A stretch of DNA of 64,000 nucleotides. Source: Mogibacterium sp. (GTDB lineage: Bacteria > Bacillota > Clostridia > Peptostreptococcales > Anaerovoracaceae). Numbering within the stretch: the stretch's first letter is position 1; each line of letters begins with the position of its first letter. This document shows positions 10,494 through 18,352 of this stretch, piece after piece. The stretch is from assembly GCA_017433975.1 (NCBI GenBank), contig JAFRGD010000031.1:62001-126000 (forward strand), given 5' to 3'. Under the pieces are notes generated by a model, which worked only from the letters and a program-made list of their open reading frames with translations, did no database searches and was not told where the DNA came from. Both the position numbers and the translations under genes were made by a program.

Positions 10494-10508
10494 GTGAAAG
10501 ATGACCGA

Positions 10509-11777
10509 TTAGATTTCCTGCGTGAAGCCGTTGTCGTCGATGCACTTCTTGATCTTGGCTGCGAGGCCGTAGACCATCTTGGTCGGGCAGGAGCTGATCG
10601 CAACACGGATACCGGCTTCGCCGGCGGTGAGCAGGTAGACCTCTTCCTTCATCAGGAGACGGAACGCCTGGCTGCATTCCTTGCATGGGACGGTGATGAA
10701 GAAGCCGGCGGCGTGCGGCAGGCAGATCAGACCGATTTCCTTGGCCTCCTTCATGAAGATCTTGCCTCTGTTGATCAGCATGTCGCGTAGTTCCATTCTC
10801 TCAGCCTCAACCTTGGCGAGGAGCTCTGGATTCTGATAGATGATGCCGAGCGCTCTCTGTGCGCCGCGGGAACCGTTGGACCAGGTGGATCTGCTGGTGA
10901 AGCAGACGTTGCCCGCGAAGTCCTCGATGACGTCGTCAGACGTGGAGACCGCGATCAGGGCGCCGGATCTCATACCGTAGATCAGGAAGGACTTGGACAT
11001 CGAGTATGCGCAGAGGAGGAGCATGTTCTCAGGCATGTTGTCGAAGCAGTGGAGGAACGCTCTGGTTTCTTCCTTGGTGCCGGCGTAGTCGGTATAAGCC
11101 CAGTCCCAAACGACGATGACTTTCTTGTCAGGGTTCTTGCAGATCTCTCTGTACAGGTCGGTGATCTTTGTCCATTCCTCAACGGAGAGGTTGTAGCCGG
11201 ACGGGTTGTTGGCAGGGAAGTTGAAGATGGTCAGCAGGCTGTCCTGTTTCTCGAACATCTCGAGGGTCTTGGCCTTGAACGCTTCAAAGTTGAACTTCTC
11301 ATAGTTGTCGTCGAACATCTTGTAAGTGACGTATTTCTTGTCCTGTTCAAGTCCGAGCGTCGCGTATGGTCCCCAGTACCATTCCGGTCCGAGGTATTCC
11401 TCGCCGAACTCAACGTAGTTCAGGATCGCAGCGTATACCGCGCCGGAACCGCCAGGGGTTGCAACGACTTCGGTCTTGGCGCCTGCAGGGATGTTGCCGC
11501 AGAACGCGCTCTGTACCGCAGCAGCCTGGAATTCAGGAAGGCCCGCGATGGTGGCGTAGTCACAGAGCTCTCTCGCCGGGAGACTTCTGTAGACTTCTTC
11601 GTAGGTCGGGATGGTGGCGAAGCTGCCGTCGTCTCTGCGGATGACACCGAGCATCGCGTCGGCGACGTTCTCAGCACCTTCTCTCTCCTTGACCTTGTCG
11701 ATCTCAGCAACCAGCGAGAATACGTCGTGGGTTCTCCCGCTCTTGTTCTGGTTACGGCTGGATGTCATTCTAAACAT
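10509..11777 (-). CDS. PLP-dependent aminotransferase, class I/II (aspartate aminotransferase fold)
   Basis: A 422-residue fold-type I aminotransferase. VATPGGSGAVYAAI binds the PLP phosphate, FNFPANNPSGYNLS is the NPTG-type motif, VVWDWAYTDYAG holds the Asp that contacts the PLP nitrogen, and AYSMSKSFLIYGMRSGA contains the Schiff-base lysine. A C-terminal arginine in GIRVAISS would bind the substrate carboxylate. AAGGAG lies eight bases before the ATG on the minus strand. It is the first gene of the run leading to the 2-oxoacid:ferredoxin oxidoreductase, so it probably supplies the 2-oxoacid. The amino acid specificity is not visible. Confidence 0.85.
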   Translation of the reverse strand: MFRMTSSRNQNKSGRTHDVFSLVAEIDKVKEREGAENVADAMLGVIRRDDGSFATIPTYEEVYRSLPARELCDYATIAGLPEFQAAAVQSAFCGNIPAGAKTEVVATPGGSGAVYAAILNYVEFGEEYLGPEWYWGPYATLGLEQDKKYVTYKMFDDNYEKFNFEAFKAKTLEMFEKQDSLLTIFNFPANNPSGYNLSVEEWTKITDLYREICKNPDKKVIVVWDWAYTDYAGTKEETRAFLHCFDNMPENMLLLCAYSMSKSFLIYGMRSGALIAVSTSDDVIEDFAGNVCFTSRSTWSNGSRGAQRALGIIYQNPELLAKVEAERMELRDMLINRGKIFMKEAKEIGLICLPHAAGFFITVPCKECSQAFRLLMKEEVYLLTAGEAGIRVAISSCPTKMVYGLAAKIKKCIDDNGFTQEI

Positions 11778-11822
11778 TAGCTATTCTCCTTTCTTGTCTG
11801 TAACGACTATACATCAGCATTC

Positions 11823-11878
11823 TCCGGCACGTGCCGGAAAATGAAGATACCTATGTATTTTTATTATACTCTCCGGCA
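11823..11878 (-). promoter_or_regulatory. Operator-like perfect palindrome and -10 region upstream of the aminotransferase
   Basis: TCCGGCACGTGCCGGA at 11823-11838 is a perfect 16-bp palindrome about 46 bp upstream of the aminotransferase start. A further copy of its half, TCCGGCA, lies at 11872-11878. Between them the minus strand has TATAAT (11863-11868) as a -10; no convincing -35 is seen. Two half-sites around a -10, with the full palindrome just downstream of the expected start of transcription, is a repressor-like layout. The regulator is unknown. Confidence 0.5.
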
Positions 11879-12070
11879 GGGAAAAAAGATAGTGAAAATA
11901 TCGTGAAAATACATAAAAATCCAAGAATCGATATCGCGCGGAAACTCGCACATTCAAAAGGGTTTTCGGACTTGACAAATAACATCCGTTTTATCGAAAT
12001 AATACGTTGTTGTATAATTTTGGAACAATTCGCGAAACGCCACAGAGGACTGCAAAAGGCGGTGTTGATA
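11879..12070. other. AT-rich intergenic stretch without a convincing gene
   Basis: The stretch between the aminotransferase promoter region and the permease terminator is AT-rich. An open frame spans 11831-12157 on the plus strand, but it runs across the palindrome and through the terminator at 12071-12104, lacks a ribosome binding site and resembles nothing I recognise. TTGACA (11972-11977) and TATAAT (12013-12018) are present but 35 bp apart, which is too far for one promoter. Confidence 0.5.
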
Positions 12071-12104
12071 AAAAAACGGCGCCCCGGATGGGACGCCGTT
12101 TTAT
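12071..12104. terminator. Bidirectional terminator downstream of the amino acid permease
   Basis: AAAACGGCG (12073-12081) pairs with CGCCGTTTT (12094-12102), with A residues before and T residues after the stem. It is the first terminator-like structure reached by minus-strand transcription leaving the permease gene. Confidence 0.75.
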
Positions 12105-12208
12105 ACGAAATTGTTTTTTCCCTGTCTTGTTCTGATCAGTATTTACCTAGGATTTGAAACCGAATCAGAAATTGTTACGGACCTGTAATTATCTCAATAC
12201 GCCTGAAA

Positions 12209-13576
12209 TCAGGAGTTCTCGAGATCGATCCAGGACTGTGGCGGAGTCGAGAGGATCTCGTTCAGGTCAACGCCCTGACCCTTGAGGTACGCTCTTCTAA
12301 CAAAGAAGTAGACAGCGAATACAACGAGCAGGCAGAGCAGGATGATCCAGATCGGGCCAGGTGTCGAGATGACCGTGGATACGCCGGAGTACAGGTTCAG
12401 GCCGGCAGCGATCGCTGCGAACAGGCACATGAACGCGAACTTCGGGTGTACGTATGCTTTCTTGTAAGCATTCGGATATTTCTTCTCGATGAGCAGGCAC
12501 GGAATCAGCTTGATGAACGTCGTGAACAGGATCAGTACCGAAGATACTGCCAGCAGTGTGAAGACGTTCATGTTGAACATGAGGATGAAGATCGGAGCGA
12601 GTGTTGTAACGACAACGTTCAGCACTCTGACGCCCTGAGCGTTCTTCTTGTCGAAGATGCCCGGGAGGACCTTGTCCTCTGCGAACTTGTTGAGGTAGAA
12701 CGAGGTCTGGATGATCAGACCGTTGATCGTGGATGTGATCGCGCACATCGCACCACCGATCATGAAGAAGTAGAAGACCGGTGTCGGCAGGATCATCTTA
12801 GCCAGTGTGGACAGTGTATCGAACTGCTCCTGGCCAGCTGCTCTTGCAGTCGCGAAGGACATGATCGAGTAAACGATAACGACGATGACGATCGAGAGAA
12901 CGAACGCTCTGATGATGTTCTTCTCAGGATTCTCCATGGACTCAGCTACCTCGCCGACGATGGCGCCGCCGCCCAGTGTGGTTACGAACAGAGCGGATAC
13001 AGTACCAACGAGTACGACTGTCAGAGGCTTGCTGCTCTCTGGTACATAGTTCGGGATGGTCGAGGTGTCGACGGTGAAGCCGTAGAACGAGTACAGCATG
13101 AACGCGAGGATCAGCATGATAACGAGGACGTTACCAACCTTAGCCGCTGCGTCGATACCGAAGACGTTGAGTACGCCGAACAGCAGGAGGACGACGATCG
13201 CCGCGACCTTACCATTGACCGCTGGGAACAGGGTCGAGAAGTAGTTCGCGAAGATGGTGCCCATCAGAGCGAGCAGGAAGAACTGCAGCAGTCTCGAAAC
13301 CATTTCGAAAATGGTCATGACTGGGTGTACAAGACGAGTCATGTACATGTAAGGGCCTGCGTTAGCAGGGATAACTCCGCAGATAATCATCATGACGAAG
13401 TTTGAGAAGAAGACGTTAATAGCAGCTACGATGATGCAGATAAACGTCTTGGACCCGGCCAGAGATACCGCGTTCGGAAGGGTACCAAGAATACCCGAAC
13501 CGATGATTGTACCTACGGCCAGGAAGGTTGCGGTGATAAGATTTAATTTCTTCTCGCCGCCATTGTTGTCACTCAT
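12209..13576 (-). CDS. APC-superfamily amino acid permease
   Basis: A 455-residue membrane protein with about 12 hydrophobic segments. LITATFLAVGTIIGSGILG at the N terminus is the unwound first-helix substrate motif (GSGIxG) of APC transporters. LGGGAIVGEVAESMENPEKN is the conserved sixth-helix/loop region (GE..ENP.KN). Its position next to the aminotransferase, oxidoreductase and hydroxyacid dehydrogenase suggests it imports the fermented amino acid, or exchanges it. The gene has its own strong promoter with an inverted repeat over the -35 box. Confidence 0.88.
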   Translation of the reverse strand: MSDNNGGEKKLNLITATFLAVGTIIGSGILGTLPNAVSLAGSKTFICIIVAAINVFFSNFVMMIICGVIPANAGPYMYMTRLVHPVMTIFEMVSRLLQFFLLALMGTIFANYFSTLFPAVNGKVAAIVVLLLFGVLNVFGIDAAAKVGNVLVIMLILAFMLYSFYGFTVDTSTIPNYVPESSKPLTVVLVGTVSALFVTTLGGGAIVGEVAESMENPEKNIIRAFVLSIVIVVIVYSIMSFATARAAGQEQFDTLSTLAKMILPTPVFYFFMIGGAMCAITSTINGLIIQTSFYLNKFAEDKVLPGIFDKKNAQGVRVLNVVVTTLAPIFILMFNMNVFTLLAVSSVLILFTTFIKLIPCLLIEKKYPNAYKKAYVHPKFAFMCLFAAIAAGLNLYSGVSTVISTPGPIWIILLCLLVVFAVYFFVRRAYLKGQGVDLNEILSTPPQSWIDLENS

Positions 13577-13634
13577 AGTGATTCTCCTTTCTTAACCAAT
13601 AAAAGCAGGGAAAACAATCACATTTACATCACAA

Positions 13635-13672
13635 ATTTTATCATCTCATCACATTAGTGTCAATTATTGACA
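13635..13672 (-). promoter_or_regulatory. Sigma-70-type promoter of the permease with overlapping inverted repeat
   Basis: On the minus strand TTGACA (13658-13663), a 17-bp spacer and TAAAAT (13635-13640) form a near-consensus promoter about 60 bp before the permease ATG. TGTCAATTATTGACA (13658-13672) is a perfect 7+1+7 inverted repeat that covers the -35 box, as expected for a repressor operator. Confidence 0.7.
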
Positions 13673-13717
13673 GTTTTTTAACGATGAAAAAACAACTGAT
13701 GAAAACCATAGTTGTAC

Positions 13718-13751
13718 AAAAAAAGGCCATTATAGGATTTTTATAATGGCC
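13718..13751 (-). terminator. Terminator of the D-2-hydroxyacid dehydrogenase gene
   Basis: GGCCATTATA (13725-13734) pairs with TATAATGGCC (13742-13751). On the minus strand it is followed by a run of seven T residues (13718-13724 read as A on the plus strand), a standard intrinsic terminator. Confidence 0.85.
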
Positions 13752-13772
13752 CTGTTTCTTTTGTAAAAAAGT

Positions 13773-14789
13773 TTATCTTCTGAGCTCTTTGACGCCGTTC
13801 ATGATGTTGCGCGGCATCTCGCCGGCGCATGCGGCCATGATGTTATCATAGCTCATCTGGAGCATGCGGCCGAAGTCGTCGTAGGTCCGTCCGCCGATGT
13901 GCGGCGTGAAGATGATCTTGCGCATCGCGTGGTCGCTCATGGTCTTGAACGGGTGGTCGTTCGGCATCGGTTCCGGTGCGATCGTATCCGCGGCGTAGAA
14001 GCCGATCTGGTCGTTTTCGAGCGCCCAGACGATGTCCTCGTTCACGACGATCTCGCCTCTGGATACGTTGACCAGGACGGCGTCTTCCTTCATGGACTCC
14101 AGCTGCGGGCGGGCGACCATGCCGATGGTGGAAGGCACGACCGGGAGGTGGATCGTGATGCAGTCCGCCTGCTTGAAAAGTTCCGGAAGGTCGACATATG
14201 TGATGCCGAGTTCTGCCTCGACCTCAGGGGACGGACGGTACGGATCGTAGTAGATCACATTGGCGTCCCAGCCTTTGAGCCGCTTTGCGACGTTCTTGCC
14301 TATGACACCCATGCCGACCAGGCCAATCGTCAGCGCGGAGAGGGACCGCGGCTTGATCGTAAAGAACTCGTTGTGCGCGTCGAGGTAGCTGTCCTCGCGG
14401 ATCCGCCGGTCAAAATAAGGAATCCGTTTGTGCGCGGCGAGCATCAGCGAGATCGCGTGCTCCGCGACGGAGGTCGCGTTGGCGCCCTTGGTGTTGCAGA
14501 CCATGACGCCGAGTTCGGCGGCGGCGTTATAATCGATCAGGTGGAAGGAAGCGCCGATGGACTGGATGAGTTTGAGCTTTGGGCAGCCCTCGATCAGCTC
14601 GCGCGGGACCTCGTCTTCGACGTTGACAAACATGCAGTCCAAATCCGGTATCAGCGCCCGGACGGTGTCGGAGAACGGCGGAACCAGCTCTGACCGGTCC
14701 ACGTGCGTCACCTCGAGGGTTTCCGGCCAGCTCATCCCGTAGCGGCCGAAGCGCCGGTCGGTAAGATTCGTGCATAAAAGTTTAGGCAT
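13773..14789 (-). CDS. D-isomer-specific 2-hydroxyacid dehydrogenase
   Basis: A 338-residue NAD-dependent dehydrogenase. GLVGMGVIGKNVAKRL is the dinucleotide-binding glycine motif. The catalytic set is visible as Arg in VNVSRGEIV, Glu in IAPEPMP and His in FTPHIGGRT. It would reduce a 2-oxoacid to the D-2-hydroxyacid or do the reverse. It is divergent from a GntR-family regulator gene that begins 204 bp away, a common regulator-target arrangement. It could provide the hydroxyacid for a 2-hydroxyacyl-CoA route, but related enzymes also act on phosphoglycerate or glyoxylate, so the substrate is open. Confidence 0.88.
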   Translation of the reverse strand: MPKLLCTNLTDRRFGRYGMSWPETLEVTHVDRSELVPPFSDTVRALIPDLDCMFVNVEDEVPRELIEGCPKLKLIQSIGASFHLIDYNAAAELGVMVCNTKGANATSVAEHAISLMLAAHKRIPYFDRRIREDSYLDAHNEFFTIKPRSLSALTIGLVGMGVIGKNVAKRLKGWDANVIYYDPYRPSPEVEAELGITYVDLPELFKQADCITIHLPVVPSTIGMVARPQLESMKEDAVLVNVSRGEIVVNEDIVWALENDQIGFYAADTIAPEPMPNDHPFKTMSDHAMRKIIFTPHIGGRTYDDFGRMLQMSYDNIMAACAGEMPRNIMNGVKELRR

Positions 14790-14905
14790 AGCGTTTCTCC
14801 TTTCCTTGCGGATAGAACAAAGCAGTCGTTATGTTATCACTGTGGTTTCATTATAACACAGAGAAAAACGCAAGAAAATGATGTGTTTCTGTTCGCAAGA
14901 AAGGA

Positions 14906-14953
14906 TTGAAAAAAGTGAGTTTTCGTGTATAATTAATACAACAATGTACAATG
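14906..14953 (+). promoter_or_regulatory. Promoter of the GntR regulator gene, with a possible operator
   Basis: TTGAAA (14906-14911), a 16-bp spacer and TATAAT (14928-14933) precede the regulator start by 60 bp. ACAATGTACAATG (14941-14953) lies just downstream and contains two overlapping CAATG-type elements around GTAC, which might be an autoregulatory GntR site. On the opposite strand ATTATA (14850-14855) supplies a -10 for the divergent dehydrogenase gene, with no clear -35. Confidence 0.6.
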
Positions 14954-14993
14954 CAAACGGTTTATGTGCAGGTTTGGTTTTAAGGGGACAGAG

Positions 14994-15608
14994 ATGAAGG
15001 ATTCGGTAAGTGAACGGATTTACAAGCAGCTCAAACTGGAGATCGGCAAGATGAACCCGCGGGACTCCCGTGTATATACGGAGCAGGAGGTCGCGGACAA
15101 ATTCAATGCAAGCAGGACGCCGGCGAGAGAGGCGCTCTCGCGGCTGTGCGATGAGGGACTGATGGTGAAATACCCGCGGAAGGGGTATCTCGTCAACGCG
15201 ACGGCCGATAATCTCCTGATTGAACGCGAGCAGGCCAGAATGTTCATCGAGGGCGGAATCATCCGTTACATCATTGATAACATTCCGGACGAGATGATCA
15301 AGGAGCTCTATAAATACTGTGACGTCCGCACCTCCAGTTCGGAAGAGAGCAAACGCGCGAACAATAATTTTCACATCGCAATGGCCAATCTGGTCGGCAA
15401 TGACATGCTGACAGGGATCCTGACGGACCTGCTGGTGGAAAGCCCGGATCACCTGTACCGGCCGGACGACCTGCCGTCCCGCAAGGCGTACGCTCCGACG
15501 GACACGCGGCACAAGATGATCATCAAGCATCTGCTCGACCGGGACCCGGACAAGGCGGTCGCGGCGGTCAAAAATGACATCATGGGACACCATACGCGCA
15601 AAGAATGA
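14994..15608 (+). CDS. GntR-family transcriptional regulator (FadR-like)
   Basis: A 204-residue regulator. The ATG at 14994 is chosen because AAGGGGA lies at 14982-14988; a frame extension to 14964 would start at the end of the promoter region. The N-terminal winged helix-turn-helix shows VYTEQEVADKF and FNASRTPAREALSRL, then the wing KYPRKGYLV. The C-terminal 120 or so residues are helical (FCD-like), with NNNFHIAMANLVGN, a typical effector/metal-binding helix. It is divergent from the hydroxyacid dehydrogenase and upstream of butyrate kinase 2, so either or both may be targets. The effector is probably an organic acid, by analogy with FadR-type regulators. Confidence 0.85.
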   Translation: MKDSVSERIYKQLKLEIGKMNPRDSRVYTEQEVADKFNASRTPAREALSRLCDEGLMVKYPRKGYLVNATADNLLIEREQARMFIEGGIIRYIIDNIPDEMIKELYKYCDVRTSSSEESKRANNNFHIAMANLVGNDMLTGILTDLLVESPDHLYRPDDLPSRKAYAPTDTRHKMIIKHLLDRDPDKAVAAVKNDIMGHHTRKE

Positions 15609-15619
15609 CCCGAGTTCAA

Positions 15620-15650
15620 ATCCATCGATACGTTGATGGATTTTTTTTGT
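15620..15650 (+). terminator. Terminator of the GntR gene
   Basis: AATCCATC (15620-15627) pairs with GATGGATT (15636-15643), followed by a run of eight T residues ending at 15649. Confidence 0.85.
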
Positions 15651-15704
15651 TCAAAAACGTATATTTTTTTGTTAATTTTTATTTATTTCTTTCCGCATCT
15701 AATG

Positions 15705-15710
15705 TATAAT
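15705..15710 (+). promoter_or_regulatory. -10 box of butyrate kinase 2
   Basis: TATAAT at 15705-15710 lies 48 bp before the butyrate kinase ATG, behind a very T-rich stretch (15640-15692). No good -35 is found at 16-18 bp; TTTATT at 15682-15687 is the nearest match. Confidence 0.5.
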
Positions 15711-15757
15711 CGTCATGGTAAAGAAAGCCGCTTTTTTGCAAAACCAAGGAGGGAATA

Positions 15758-16855
15758 ATGGCCTATAATATTTTAGTAATCAATCCGGGCGCGACTTCGA
15801 CCAAAATCGGTTGGTTCGAGGATGATAAGGAAATCTTCACGACTAACATCATGCATTCGGCTCAGGAACTCGACGCGATCCCGACAAAGAAGGAAAAGAT
15901 CGAGTACAGAAGCGAAATGGTCAAAAAGACCCTCAATGAGCAGGGCTTTGACATGAGCACCCTGTCCGCAATCGCCTGCAGAGGCGGCACGTTCGGCGGC
16001 CTGCTCGGCGGCGCTTACATCGTAGACGACTTCATGGTAGACGTCTGCCTCAAACCAAACCAGGGACACCCGGCAAACTACGCTGCGGTCATCGGCAAGG
16101 AAATCGCGGATGAGCTCGGCATCAAAGCATACATTTACGACGGCGTCGGTACCAACGAGACCGACCCGATCGCGAGAATGACCGGTATCAAGGGCATTCA
16201 GAGACTGAACAGAACGCACGCGCTCAACACCAGAGCGGTCTGCAAGGCGGCGGCGAGAGACCTCGGAATGAAGTACGCGGACGGTACGTTCATCGCGGTC
16301 CACATGGGCGGCGGCGTCAGCATCAACATCCAGTCCGGCGGCCGGATCGTCGATACCATCGCGACCGACGAAGGTCCGATGTCCACCACGCGCTGCGGCA
16401 TCATCCCGGGCAACACCATCGTCAAGATGATGCAGGGCAAGATCACCAACGTCGCGACCGGCGAACCGTTCACCGTCAAGGAGATCAACGAGCTGATGGG
16501 CAGCAAGGGCGGCCTCGTCTCCCTCCTCGGGACGAACGACGTCATCGAAGTCGAGCAGAGATACTTCGCGGGCGAGCAGGAAGTCATCGACGTTGTGAAG
16601 TTCTGGGCATATCAGATCGCAAAATACGTCGGACTGATGGCGACGGTCAGATGCGGCAAGATCGATCAGATCATTCTGACCGGCGGTCCGGCAAAGTCCA
16701 AGATGTTCACCGACCTGATCCGCGAGAGAATCGAATGGATCGCGCCGGTCAAGGTCATCGGCGGCGCGCTCGAGATGGAGGCGCTAGCGGAAGGCATCCT
16801 CGCGGTCCTGAACGGCGAAGAGGAAGCCAATGTTCTGACCGAGGCGTTCGACTGA
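15758..16855 (+). CDS. buk: Butyrate kinase family protein, paralogue 2
   Basis: A 365-residue acyl kinase with NPGATSTKIGWFEDD at the N terminus, closer here to canonical butyrate kinase than paralogue 1. Further marks are RLNRTHALNTRAVCKAAA, FIAVHMGGGVSINIQSGG and QIILTGGPAKSK. It would make ATP from an acyl phosphate. The ribosome binding site is AAGGAGG just before the ATG. It is transcribed alone between two terminators. Arginine is mostly AGA (for example around 16199-16225), a bias shared with the aminotransferase, oxidoreductase and dehydratase genes, which suggests high expression. No phosphotransacylase gene is adjacent. Confidence 0.88.
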   Translation: MAYNILVINPGATSTKIGWFEDDKEIFTTNIMHSAQELDAIPTKKEKIEYRSEMVKKTLNEQGFDMSTLSAIACRGGTFGGLLGGAYIVDDFMVDVCLKPNQGHPANYAAVIGKEIADELGIKAYIYDGVGTNETDPIARMTGIKGIQRLNRTHALNTRAVCKAAARDLGMKYADGTFIAVHMGGGVSINIQSGGRIVDTIATDEGPMSTTRCGIIPGNTIVKMMQGKITNVATGEPFTVKEINELMGSKGGLVSLLGTNDVIEVEQRYFAGEQEVIDVVKFWAYQIAKYVGLMATVRCGKIDQIILTGGPAKSKMFTDLIRERIEWIAPVKVIGGALEMEALAEGILAVLNGEEEANVLTEAFD

Positions 16856-16880
16856 TAATCGCAGTATTCATCAATACGAA

Positions 16881-16911
16881 AAGAGGGGACCTTCGCGGAA
16901 GGTCCCCTTTT
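16881..16911 (+). terminator. Terminator of butyrate kinase 2
   Basis: AGGGGACCTTC (16884-16894) pairs perfectly with GAAGGTCCCCT (16898-16908) around a GCG loop and is followed by TTT. A run of A residues precedes the stem, so it could also act on the opposite strand. Confidence 0.85.
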
Positions 16912-16974
16912 GAGTGCGTTTGTATAAGTTGTATTTGTCGCGTTGGTTCAGCGGGTCGCTGGGTCCGTGACGTC

Positions 16975-18276
16975 CTACGCGGCCTGAGCGTGTGATTCGT
17001 CGTAGCCGCGGCGGAGGATGATCGCGCCGACGACCAGGATGGCGAAGTACAGGAAGCCGTACAGCGTGAATGCGATCGTGTAGGAGCCGGTGCGGTCGAA
17101 GACCAGTCCGGAGAACGGTCCGGCCGCCATGGCGCCGAAGCTGGACGCCATCGACATGATACTGTAGAGGTCGTTGAAGTGCGCGCTGCCGACGACGTGC
17201 ACCGTGATCAGCTGGGTCATGATGTTGGTCTCCGAATAGGAGATGCCGAAGAGCACCGCGCAGAGGATGGCGAGGTTCGGCTTATTGAATTGCTGCACCA
17301 TGAAGATGCCGATGACGCTGAGCGTCGTGAAAAGCAGGAAGTTCTTGTAGGTGCCGATCTTGTCGTTCAGCCACCCGAAGAAGAACTTGGAGCAGGCGAG
17401 CGTGATGCTGACCAGGCTCATCAGCTTTGCCGCGGTGCCCGGCTCATAGCCGATGTCGGTCAGGTATGCGCTGATGTGGTTCCAGACGCCGACGACGCCC
17501 ATGGAGAACGCGCAGCAGATGAAGACCAGCGCGTAGAATTTTGGAGTGCGGACTGCCTCGGCGCGCGTCATGCCGGAGAGCACCGGAGTGACCGGCTTTG
17601 CCTTGGCGCCGGAAGCATCCGCGGAGTTATCCGCCGGATCATTTTCATTGGTTGTAGAAGGTTCGATACCGTACGGCAGAAGCCCCTTGTCTTCCGGCTT
17701 GAACCGATAGAGGATGAGCATCGGAAGCAGCAGGAGCAGCGCGAAGCCGCCGAGGGCGCGGTAAGCCACGCGGTAGCCGTAGTTCGCGATGAGCGAGCTG
17801 GCGACCGGGTTGAAGATCGCGCTGCCGACGCCGGAGCCGGTCGACACGAAGCCCATGACGAAGCCTTTCTTCGCGTGGAACCAGTTGTTCAGCACGATGT
17901 TGACCATGAGCATGTTGGTGAACGGACCGCCGAGGCCGTAGACGACGGCGGATATGAAGAGCATGGCCTTTGTCGTCGCAAAGGAATACCCGACGTAGCC
18001 GCACAGGAGCACGGCCACCGCGCCGCGGATGAGCCACGGGCTGCGGTGCTTGTTGAGGACGCTGCCGGCGATCGGATAGAGGAGCAGGGCGATGATCGAC
18101 GCGGTCAGCGAGATCATCGAAAAGCTCGCCCGCTGCATGCCGAACTCTTCGCAGACCGGCTTGAGGAACTGGCTCCAGGTATTGCCGAGCATGCCCGTCG
18201 TCGTGAGCGTGGAGAGCCACGCCGCGCCGGCGAGCAGCCAGCCGTAAAACACAGGTTTCTTTTGTGTGGCAGACAT
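16975..18276 (-). CDS. MFS transporter, OFA-like family, copy 2
   Basis: A 433-residue, 12-helix carrier with KPVFYGWLLAGAAWLS near the start and the conserved loop NNWFHAKKGFVMGFVSTGSG shared with its neighbour. The central cytoplasmic loop is longer than in copy 3, with an acidic Ala/Asp insertion around residues 210-225. It follows copy 3 on the same strand after a terminator-like stem. The two are tandem paralogues, and both resemble the carrier at 5356-6669. Organic acid transport is inferred from family and context. Confidence 0.85.
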   Translation of the reverse strand: MSATQKKPVFYGWLLAGAAWLSTLTTTGMLGNTWSQFLKPVCEEFGMQRASFSMISLTASIIALLLYPIAGSVLNKHRSPWLIRGAVAVLLCGYVGYSFATTKAMLFISAVVYGLGGPFTNMLMVNIVLNNWFHAKKGFVMGFVSTGSGVGSAIFNPVASSLIANYGYRVAYRALGGFALLLLLPMLILYRFKPEDKGLLPYGIEPSTTNENDPADNSADASGAKAKPVTPVLSGMTRAEAVRTPKFYALVFICCAFSMGVVGVWNHISAYLTDIGYEPGTAAKLMSLVSITLACSKFFFGWLNDKIGTYKNFLLFTTLSVIGIFMVQQFNKPNLAILCAVLFGISYSETNIMTQLITVHVVGSAHFNDLYSIMSMASSFGAMAAGPFSGLVFDRTGSYTIAFTLYGFLYFAILVVGAIILRRGYDESHAQAA

Positions 18277-18314
18277 TGTCCGCTCCCTTCTGAACGTGTG
18301 TCACCTGACGGGAC

Positions 18315-18342
18315 AAAAAGTCCCCGGCACGTGACCGGGGAC
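18315..18342 (-). terminator. Hairpin between MFS copies 3 and 2
   Basis: GTCCCCGG (18320-18327) pairs with CCGGGGAC (18335-18342). Read on the minus strand it follows the stop of MFS copy 3 and is trailed by TTTTT (18315-18319). The next gene starts only 38 bp further on, so it may be an attenuator that lowers expression of copy 2. Confidence 0.7.
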
Positions 18343-18352
18343 ACAGTAAACT

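Noticed and set aside
11972..12018. TTGACA and TATAAT in the same orientation
   Set aside because: The boxes are 35 bp apart, twice the usual distance, and no plus-strand gene follows.
11831..12157. 108-residue open frame on the plus strand
   Set aside because: It runs through the operator palindrome and the terminator stem, has no ribosome binding site, and its product is lysine/isoleucine-rich low-complexity sequence.
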